From: Dehalococcoidia bacterium
Lineage (GTDB): Bacteria; Chloroflexota; Dehalococcoidia; SHYD01; SHYC01
DNA: 6,501 bases
Assembly: GCA_016844365.1 (NCBI GenBank)
Contig: JAENIT010000036.1
Coordinates: 1-6,501 of the forward strand
Direction of reading: 5' to 3'
The translations under genes and the position numbers were made by a program. Shown piece after piece: positions 1 through 4,424 of this stretch. How positions within the stretch are numbered: the first letter of the stretch is position 1; every line of letters starts with the position of its first letter. The notes below the pieces were generated by a model that was not told where the DNA came from, made no database searches, and saw nothing but the letters and a program-made list of their open reading frames with translations.

Positions 1-807
1 CTTGGCCTTCAGTATATACCTCCGGAGATACGAGAGGGGGGCGTGGAGATAGAGCTGGCGGAGAAGGGCGCGATCCCAAGTCTGGTGGAGCTATCGGCCA
101 TCAAGGGCGACCTCCACGATCACACCCTATGGAGCGACGGCCACAATACTACTGAGGAGATGGTGCAGGCGGCCCGGGCCAGAGGCTACCAGTACATAGC
201 CATCACCGATCACTCCGCGGGTAGGGGCATCGCGAACGGATTGTCGATAGAACGGCTTAGAGAGCACATCAGGGAGATCAGGGAGCTCAACGAACGGTAT
301 GGAGACATCCGCATCTTCACTGGGTCCGAGGTGGACATCCGCGCCGACGGCTCCCTGGACTACCCGGACGAGGTACTGGCGGAGTTGGACGTGGTGGTGG
401 CCTCGGTGCACTCGGCCATGGGCCAGGAGGCCGCCAGGATGACGGAGCGAATCATCAAGGCTATGCGCAACCCTCATGTTGACATAATCGGCCATCTGAC
501 CTGTCGACTGCTGGGCGATCGGGAGCCTGTGGCTCTGGACACTGAGGCCATCTTTAGGGCTGCCGCAGCCACGGGGACGGCCCTGGAGATCAACGCCTCA
601 CCCAGCCGCCTGGACTTGAAGGACACGCACATCCATCGAGCCCGGGAGTTGGGGGTGACTCTAGTTATCTCTACCGATGCCCACAGGGTAGAGCATCTGG
701 ACTACATGCACTTCGGCGTCGGCATAGCTCGGCGGGGCTGGTGCGAGGCGCGCCATATCCTGAACAGTAGACCGCTCGCAGAAGTTGAAGCATTTCTGGG
801 TATTTAG
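1..807 (+). CDS. polX: DNA polymerase/3'-5' exonuclease PolX, C-terminal PHP domain (5' partial)
   Basis: This is the C-terminal part of bacterial family X DNA polymerase, a repair and gap-filling enzyme whose PHP domain is known to act as a metal-dependent 3'-5' exonuclease. The frame is open from base 1. It begins LGLQYIPPEIREG, the linker that precedes the PHP domain in PolX, so the GTG at 43 is an internal codon and not the start. Numbering from the first codon in the window, the PHP metal ligands are all visible: HxH in GDLHDHT (H39, H41), AITDH (D70, H71), SEVDI (E110), SVHS (H137), IGHLTCR (H165) and STDAHR (D226, H228). The family usually reads HPTGR where this protein has HLTCR. The C-terminus (FGVGIARRGW, then a short tail) is complete. 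The nucleotidyltransferase and helix-hairpin-helix parts lie outside the window. A stand-alone PHP phosphatase is unlikely because of the linker. I see no clear terminator after it. Confidence 0.93.
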   Translation, partial: LGLQYIPPEIREGGVEIELAEKGAIPSLVELSAIKGDLHDHTLWSDGHNTTEEMVQAARARGYQYIAITDHSAGRGIANGLSIERLREHIREIRELNERYGDIRIFTGSEVDIRADGSLDYPDEVLAELDVVVASVHSAMGQEAARMTERIIKAMRNPHVDIIGHLTCRLLGDREPVALDTEAIFRAAAATGTALEINASPSRLDLKDTHIHRARELGVTLVISTDAHRVEHLDYMHFGVGIARRGWCEARHILNSRPLAEVEAFLGI

Positions 808-829
808 CAAAGTGAACTAGTACATAGGC

Positions 830-858
830 TTTAACTTTTAGTCAATATGTGGTAAATT
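830..858 (+). promoter_or_regulatory. Possible sigma70-type promoter for the bS22 operon
   Basis: The 85-base gap after polX is AT-rich compared with its surroundings. A weak -35-like TTAACT (831-836) lies 16 bases before a -10-like TAAATT (853-858), which is preceded by TGTGG. Each box matches four of six consensus bases. The predicted transcript would start near 865 and carry a leader of about 28 bases. Readthrough from polX is an alternative. Confidence 0.35.
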
Positions 859-881
859 TAGCTGGCATTCATGTAGATTGT

Positions 882-885
882 GAGG
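882..885 (+). promoter_or_regulatory. Ribosome binding site for the bS22-like gene
   Basis: GAGG lies seven bases before the ATG at 893. It supports real translation of this very short gene and fixes its start. Confidence 0.7.
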
Positions 886-892
886 ATTGTAA

Positions 893-988
893 ATGGGCTC
901 CGTAGTCAAGAAACGTAGAAAAAAGATGAACAAGCAGAAGCACCGGAAGCTGCTTAAAAAGACCAGGTGGCAAAGAAGACACAAGTAA
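893..988 (+). CDS. bS22-like small ribosomal protein (AURKAIP1/COX24 domain)
   Basis: This is a 31-residue, extremely basic protein. It begins MGSVVKKRRKKMNKQKHRK and ends LLKKTRWQRRHK. That is the pattern of the AURKAIP1/COX24-domain family: an MGSV start, a KKRRKKM block, then KHRKLL(R/K)(R/K)TR.QRR. In mycobacteria this protein is a structural component of the small ribosomal subunit (bS22), related to mitochondrial mS38; a ribosomal role here is inferred from the family. More than half of the residues are Lys, Arg or His, so it very likely binds rRNA. It is too short for most gene callers. A good ribosome binding site (882-885) precedes it, and its TAA stop (986-988) shares one base with the next ATG (988-990), giving a TAATG junction. 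It should not be confused with the unrelated E. coli SRA protein, which is also called S22. Confidence 0.88.
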   Translation: MGSVVKKRRKKMNKQKHRKLLKKTRWQRRHK

Positions 989-1722
989 TGGATGGAGAGG
1001 GTTTCCATAATAACGCAAGCCTGGACGATGCCGAGGCCATCCGCCATTTGAGGGAGGCTATAAGCAAGGACAGGCACTGGTACATAGCGCTTCTCGAGGC
1101 TATTGGCCTCTGGAGCTCTCCCAGAGAGCTGTTCCAGGGGAGAGAGTGCAAGTACTTGGTCGGCAACGAGGCCTTTGACTGGCTTCTTTTGGCGGAGCGT
1201 CTTTGTGAGGAAATCGACGGCTTGATCCCTGAACGGGAGATGACGGAGCTTCTTTTTCGCGGAAGACCCCCTCTAGAGTTGAGTCCCCAGGAGTTCAAGA
1301 GCCTTATCGGCGGTCCCAAGTACCGCGCTTATCTGAATTACTTTTATGGGGTTATTATCGAAGAGGCGATACTGTTGGCCCTGGAGGATGAGGTGCTGAA
1401 GGAGCACAGCTACCAGGGTTTGACAGGGGCCCGCCTGGCTACGGAGCGAGCTTACTACCGGCTTTATGGGGCCGGAGAGTCTGAACTCCTGGTCCAGTTC
1501 CGCGGGGAGAAGGGGCGCGAGCAGATTGAAGAGATAGGGCTGGATGAGCTTCAGGAGTTCTCTTACTGGCGCTTTCAGTACCGCCTTCTCCACTGCGACG
1601 GAGCGCGAGTCGCCAGTGACACCAAAAAGGGCCTACGGAAGCTCCATGAGCTACGACGGAGCCATCTGTGGTACGTGAGTCCCCAAGATTCTCCCGCCTC
1701 CTTGGTAGAGGCCAGCGTTTAG
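988..1722 (+). CDS. Conserved-looking protein of unknown function, coupled to bS22
   Basis: This is a 244-residue soluble protein that I cannot assign to a family. The frame stays open upstream to a GTG at 967, but ATG 988 is preferred because it overlaps the bS22 stop (TAATG), which suggests translational coupling; no strong ribosome binding site stands directly before it. There is no signal peptide or membrane segment. The sequence looks mainly helical, with many Glu, Leu and Arg residues. Aromatic-rich stretches that may be family signatures are HWYIALLEAIGLW (30-42), KYLVGNEAFDWLLLAERLC (55-73), KYRAYLNYFYGVIIEEAILL (111-130) and EFSYWRFQYRLLHCDG (190-205). The C-terminus has a basic patch (KKGLRKLHELRRSH, 213-226). 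No catalytic motif is evident. The link to a ribosomal protein hints at translation or RNA-related work, but that is only inference from context. Confidence 0.8.
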   Translation: MDGEGFHNNASLDDAEAIRHLREAISKDRHWYIALLEAIGLWSSPRELFQGRECKYLVGNEAFDWLLLAERLCEEIDGLIPEREMTELLFRGRPPLELSPQEFKSLIGGPKYRAYLNYFYGVIIEEAILLALEDEVLKEHSYQGLTGARLATERAYYRLYGAGESELLVQFRGEKGREQIEEIGLDELQEFSYWRFQYRLLHCDGARVASDTKKGLRKLHELRRSHLWYVSPQDSPASLVEASV

Positions 1723-1739
1723 CTATATCTGCTAGCGCT

Positions 1740-1846
1740 CCATCCGTGCGATGGCCCCCCATCGCCTTCGAGAGCCTCTTCGCGCACGGAGTCCGCAAGG
1801 CGGACAGGCAACAACCGTCCTGTCCGCCTTATGCAGCGCTCTCGAA
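1740..1846. repeat. Cluster of overlapping inverted repeats in the convergent gap
   Basis: Besides the 12-bp hairpin, several other perfect inverted repeats share the same stretch. CCATC/GATGG (1740-1744 and 1750-1754) makes a small hairpin. CCGTGCG/CGCACGG pairs 1744-1750 with 1783-1789. TTCGAGAGC/GCTCTCGAA pairs 1767-1775 with 1838-1846 and encloses the main hairpin. GTCCGC/GCGGAC (1791-1796 and 1800-1805) competes with the left arm of the main hairpin. No open frame here looks like a gene. Confidence 0.6.
1797..1830. terminator. 12-bp hairpin between convergent genes, likely bidirectional terminator
   Basis: AAGGCGGACAGG (1797-1808) and CCTGTCCGCCTT (1819-1830) form a perfect 12-bp stem around a 10-base loop. 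It sits 74 bases after the unknown gene and 20 bases past the crotonase stop, between converging genes, as a shared terminator would. Neither side has a real T-tract, so intrinsic termination may be weak; transcript-end protection or Rho-assisted arrest are alternatives. Confidence 0.55.
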
Positions 1847-1850
1847 AACG

Positions 1851-2612
1851 TTATCTGCCCTTAAAGACTGGCTGCCGTTTCTCACGAAAGGCCCGCACGC
1901 CCTCAATCCTGTCCTCAGAGTTGGCAATCTTAGCCGATTCGTAGGCCAGATACTGGAACCCCTGCTCAATCCCAACGCCAAGGCCTTGATTGATCACTTC
2001 TTTAAGGCCACCTATAGCGAGGGTAGCGGCGGTGGCAAAGCGCTGGGCCCATTCCTCTACCGTGGCCTCTAACTTGTCGGCTGGCACTACCCTGGTGACC
2101 AGACCCCAACTCTCTGCTTCCTCCACAGTGATCGGCTCGCCTGTAAGCAGCATCTCCGTGGCCCTGCCGATTCCCACGTAGCGGGGCAATAGGTACCCTC
2201 CGTACATGATGCCCCTCTTTACAAAGGGTTCAGCCAACTGAGTGCCCTCGGCGGCGATCCTGAAGTCGCAGGCCATCGCCAATTCCATGCCAGCTCCGAA
2301 GGCGAAACCCTGCAAAGCGGCGATCACCGGCTTTCTAAGATGCCTGATGGCTAGGACCACGTCCGTAGGGCCTTTCCTGCGACTGGGGGGATCGGTGGTT
2401 CCCCCGCTGCGCAGGTCATCGCCGGCACAAAAGGCGCGCCCCGCACCCTTTACCACTACTACCCTAACCTCCTCATCGTCCCCGCACTCATCGATGCACT
2501 GCACGATCTCCACCCGCAACTGGTTATTGAGTGCATTTAGAGAATCGGGACGGTTCAAAGTGATGGTGGCTATGGGGCCTCGCTTCTCGAAAATCAATAA
2601 CTCGTATGCCAT
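1851..2612 (-). CDS. Enoyl-CoA hydratase/isomerase (crotonase) family protein, atypical active site
   Basis: This is a 253-residue crotonase-fold protein that probably acts on an acyl-CoA thioester in the cytoplasm. Family landmarks are ATITLNRPDSLNAL (15-28), the oxyanion-hole segments GRAFCAGDDL (58-67) and GFAFGAGMELAMACD (102-116), and the C-terminal AFREKR.P.F. The start is ATG at 2612, with GGAGG eight bases upstream; an in-frame GTG at 2630 would place that ribosome binding site inside the gene. The active site is unusual. The first catalytic glutamate of hydratases (rat Glu144) aligns with E110, but the second (rat Glu164) aligns with F130 in LAEPFVKRG. The following loop, normally G.(I/V)P(G/D).GG, is shortened to GIMYGGY and also lacks the Asp used by PaaG-type isomerases. 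Ordinary hydratase activity is therefore doubtful; another crotonase reaction, such as thioester hydrolysis, decarboxylation or isomerisation, is possible. The gene has its own promoter and stands alone. Confidence 0.9.
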   Translation of the reverse strand: MAYELLIFEKRGPIATITLNRPDSLNALNNQLRVEIVQCIDECGDDEEVRVVVVKGAGRAFCAGDDLRSGGTTDPPSRRKGPTDVVLAIRHLRKPVIAALQGFAFGAGMELAMACDFRIAAEGTQLAEPFVKRGIMYGGYLLPRYVGIGRATEMLLTGEPITVEEAESWGLVTRVVPADKLEATVEEWAQRFATAATLAIGGLKEVINQGLGVGIEQGFQYLAYESAKIANSEDRIEGVRAFREKRQPVFKGR

Positions 2613-2620
2613 CTTTCTCC

Positions 2621-2625
2621 CCTCC
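2621..2625 (-). promoter_or_regulatory. Ribosome binding site for the crotonase gene
   Basis: On the minus strand GGAGG stands eight bases before the ATG at 2612-2610. It decides in favour of this start over the GTG 18 bases upstream. Confidence 0.75.
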
Positions 2626-2695
2626 TTCACCCTTAGTCTGACTTCCGAATATCAGCGAGTGTCAGGTACGAAGCCTTCCTCGCTAAGACGCCATC

Positions 2696-2724
2696 ATCGT
2701 AATGCTGGTGGGCTTTGGTGTCAA
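2696..2724 (-). promoter_or_regulatory. Probable promoter for the crotonase gene
   Basis: On the minus strand a perfect -35 box TTGACA (2719-2724) is separated by 17 bases from TACGAT (2696-2701), a four-of-six match to the -10 consensus. The transcript would start near 2689 with a leader of about 77 bases. That leader contains an AGCGAG/CTCGCT inverted repeat (2654-2659 and 2679-2684) of unknown meaning. Confidence 0.55.
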
Positions 2725-2803
2725 CAGCTACTGAAGCCGAGGGCTTGGTCAGGTGGTTCCATCGTTGTTCCTAAGTCCTTACCAGGTACGCCTGTGAAGG
2801 AAG

Positions 2804-2832
2804 TTGACATACATATAAGGGTTCACTATAGT
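2804..2832 (+). promoter_or_regulatory. Strong sigma70-type promoter for the DinB-family gene
   Basis: A perfect -35 TTGACA (2804-2809), a 17-base spacer and TATAGT (2827-2832, five of six) match the housekeeping promoter consensus closely. Transcription would start near 2839 and leave a leader of about 42 bases before the ATG at 2881. It diverges from the crotonase promoter, with about 80 bases between the two -35 boxes. Confidence 0.72.
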
Positions 2833-2838
2833 GAGAAC
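2821..2838. promoter_or_regulatory. Palindromic operator candidate over the -10 box
   Basis: TCACTATAGTGA (2823-2834) is a perfect 12-bp palindrome that contains the whole -10 box. A second dyad, GTTC (2821-2824) with GAAC (2835-2838), flanks it half a step out of register. A dyad here would place a dimeric repressor directly over RNA polymerase. Its regulator is not encoded in the window. Confidence 0.5.
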
Positions 2839-2869
2839 ACACCATACTCAGGTGAAATCATATCTTCAT

Positions 2870-2874
2870 GGAGG
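2870..2874 (+). promoter_or_regulatory. Ribosome binding site for the DinB-family gene
   Basis: GGAGG lies six bases before the ATG at 2881 and downstream of the predicted promoter. It shows that the reading frame open upstream to 2242 is not the real start. Confidence 0.78.
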
Positions 2875-2880
2875 TTCTTT

Positions 2881-3408
2881 ATGGACGCTATAGCATCTTT
2901 ACGGGAGGGATTGGGGAGCGCCCGATGGCTTATGGAAGGCACGATGGAAGGGCTTACCTCAGATCAGCTCCACTGGCAGCCCTCCGGCACAGCTCATTCC
3001 GTGGCTGCCGGTTACGCCCATTTGGTTCTCAGCGAGGACTTTCTTATAAACACCATGGTACAGGGGAAACCGCCTCTTGCGGCAACATCCCATGCCGGTA
3101 AAACTGGACTGAGTGAGATGCCACCCCAGGACCCTGGGGCAGACTGGTTAGGCTGGGCCAAAAAGGTGAAGATGGATTACAGCGCATTTCGGCAGTACGC
3201 CCAGGCGGTCAATGCCAACACCGAGGCTTATCTATCAGGGTTAAAGCCAGAAGGCCTCGACAGGCAAATAGACTTCTCGGCGATGGGCCTAGGCAGCCAG
3301 TCCGTTAACTGGGTGCTGCAGACCACTATCATTGGGCACATTACGGGCCACTGCGGGGAAATCGCCGCGACCAAAGGTATCCAGGGGCTGAAGGGCTACC
3401 CAGTATAA
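2881..3408 (+). CDS. DinB-family (DinB/YfiT-like four-helix bundle) protein, putative metalloenzyme
   Basis: This is a 175-residue soluble protein with the DinB/YfiT-type pattern. An N-terminal helix (SARWLMEGTMEGLTSDQLHW, 13-32) leads to W.PSGTAHSVAAGYAHLVLSED. H47 in YAHLVLSEDF and the pair H153 and H157 in GHITGHCGEI form the usual three-histidine metal site. Members of this superfamily include metal-dependent thiol S-transferases (bacillithiol or mycothiol) and mycothiol-dependent isomerases, but many are uncharacterised, so substrate and thiol cannot be named. The frame is open much further upstream, across the antisense of the crotonase gene. ATG 2881 is chosen because it has an ideal ribosome binding site and lies just after a strong promoter. 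The gene is followed by a terminator and appears to be a single-gene unit. The palindrome over its promoter suggests repression, perhaps induced by stress or a small ligand. Confidence 0.85.
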   Translation: MDAIASLREGLGSARWLMEGTMEGLTSDQLHWQPSGTAHSVAAGYAHLVLSEDFLINTMVQGKPPLAATSHAGKTGLSEMPPQDPGADWLGWAKKVKMDYSAFRQYAQAVNANTEAYLSGLKPEGLDRQIDFSAMGLGSQSVNWVLQTTIIGHITGHCGEIAATKGIQGLKGYPV

Positions 3409-3444
3409 CGAGGTGTCATTGGCTCTCAAGGAGCACGAAGAAAG

Positions 3445-3473
3445 ATCGCCCTGGCTATAACAGCCAGGGCGAT
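3445..3473. terminator. Bidirectional intrinsic terminator
   Basis: ATCGCCCTGGCT (3445-3456) and AGCCAGGGCGAT (3462-3473) form a perfect 12-bp GC-rich stem with the five-base loop ATAAC. On the plus strand TCATTTATT follows; on the minus strand CTTTCTTC follows. The hairpin lies between the converging DinB and PAC2 genes and can end both transcripts. Confidence 0.88.
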
Positions 3474-3495
3474 TCATTTATTAAGGCGAATTTAT

Positions 3496-4380
3496 CTAGT
3501 TGCTACCGAAATCCTTGTCTATCTCTCGAAGAAACTTCTCGACCTCTGGAGAGAGGGGTGGAGGCTCTTCCTTGGGGGGCGAATCGTTTTCCTCGGCATC
3601 GTAGTCGGCCTCCAGGCGCTGCACTAGAGACTTGGCCGCGGGGTTGCTGGCTATCTCGGCGTTTATCTCTCTATACTGCTGGTGGGATAGGAATGAGTCC
3701 AGAAGGCTGGAAGGAAGCTTGTAGAGCTCGCAGAGGATCTCCAGCAGACGAGCAGCCCCGGCATAGTCCTCTTCCAACTGAGCGTAGTAGGGGAGGCGTA
3801 CCATAAGTGACATATTCTCAATCCCCAGATTATCCATACCTTCGCCAACCAGGTTCATTATGGAAGTCGGCCCCTGGTAGCGGCGGCGGCGGGGAAGCAA
3901 CTGCCCAGTCCGGCGGTCAACCTGCTGCCCTCCTATGGATTGAGTGACCGGAAGCGGCCTGGTATGAGGTACGGCGTCGTACATAGCCCCTAGGCGACAG
4001 TGACGCTTAGCTCCCAGGGTCTTTAGAAGCTCCAGAATAGACTCCACGTACTCCTCTGCGAAGGCGTGAGGCTCTAGAAGATGGAAGAAGAGGAGGTCGG
4101 ACTCTCCTTCGCGCTGGGCCAACGTTAAAGTGCAATTGGGTACGGTGAAAACTCGGTGCTCCTCCACGTAGTGGGTGGTGGGCCGATACCGGGTGAAGTC
4201 GAAAAACTGGCCGGGTATCGCCAGCTTAGCCACCTCCTGAGCCTTGAAGTGCTCCTCTAGGCGAGTTAAAATAAGGCTTCCCACTCTTCCTGCATCCACC
4301 CACGGATGGAGGATGGAGACGATGCTGGGATCTACCAGTTCGGGTAGGGGCTCTGTGACTTCGAAAGCGCCGATTCTCAT
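3496..4380 (-). CDS. PAC2 family protein (proteasome assembly chaperone-like)
   Basis: This is a 294-residue protein that I recognise as the bacterial PAC2 (formerly DUF75) family. The N-terminal MRIGAFEVTEPLPEL, HPWVDAGRVGSLIL (25-38), FFDFTRYRPTTHYVE (59-73), FFHLLEPHAFAEEYVESILE (98-117) and GAMYDAVPHTRPLPVT (131-146) are typical. PAC2 proteins in eukaryotes and archaea help assemble the 20S proteasome. Bacterial members occur in actinobacteria and some other phyla, and their role is mostly unknown. A basic loop RRRR (164-167) follows the core. The last 35 or so residues form a Pro/Glu-rich linker (PPKEEPPPLSPE) and a short helix. The C-terminus is FGSN, without the HbYX motif of archaeal proteasome-binding chaperones. 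No strong ribosome binding site is visible. It follows the molybdenum hydroxylase gene by 44 bases, so co-transcription is possible, but a functional link is not evident. Confidence 0.85.
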   Translation of the reverse strand: MRIGAFEVTEPLPELVDPSIVSILHPWVDAGRVGSLILTRLEEHFKAQEVAKLAIPGQFFDFTRYRPTTHYVEEHRVFTVPNCTLTLAQREGESDLLFFHLLEPHAFAEEYVESILELLKTLGAKRHCRLGAMYDAVPHTRPLPVTQSIGGQQVDRRTGQLLPRRRRYQGPTSIMNLVGEGMDNLGIENMSLMVRLPYYAQLEEDYAGAARLLEILCELYKLPSSLLDSFLSHQQYREINAEIASNPAAKSLVQRLEADYDAEENDSPPKEEPPPLSPEVEKFLREIDKDFGSN

Positions 4381-4424
4381 AACTATATCTTTGCACAGGT
4401 ACGCGACATTTGCAACAATAATCC

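Noticed and set aside
43..45. GTG as the start of a stand-alone PHP protein
   Set aside because: The frame is open to base 1, and the residues before it match the PolX linker, so the gene continues upstream.
967..987. GTG start seven codons upstream of the unknown gene
   Set aside because: It would lie inside the bS22-like gene in another frame. ATG 988 forms a typical TAATG coupling junction.
1668..2072. Plus-strand 134-codon open frame spanning the convergent gap
   Set aside because: It overlaps the end of the unknown gene, runs through the hairpin cluster and is antisense to the crotonase gene; the protein looks low-quality.
2242..2880. Long upstream extension of the DinB reading frame (388 codons in total)
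   Set aside because: The first part is antisense to the crotonase gene, and the rest crosses two promoters. A strong promoter and an ideal ribosome binding site place the start at 2881.
2868..3101. Plus-strand 77-codon open frame beginning just before the DinB start
   Set aside because: Its ATG overlaps the DinB ribosome binding site, and its frame lies inside the DinB gene without recognisable features.
2663..4403. The octamer CAGGTACG at 2663, 2782 and 4396
   Set aside because: Three dispersed short copies without regular spacing or a shared position relative to genes; chance is sufficient.
4381..4424. TATA-like sequence just before the PAC2 start as a promoter
   Set aside because: The TATAGT lies directly against the ATG, so transcription would begin inside the gene. 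Co-transcription with the upstream gene is simpler.
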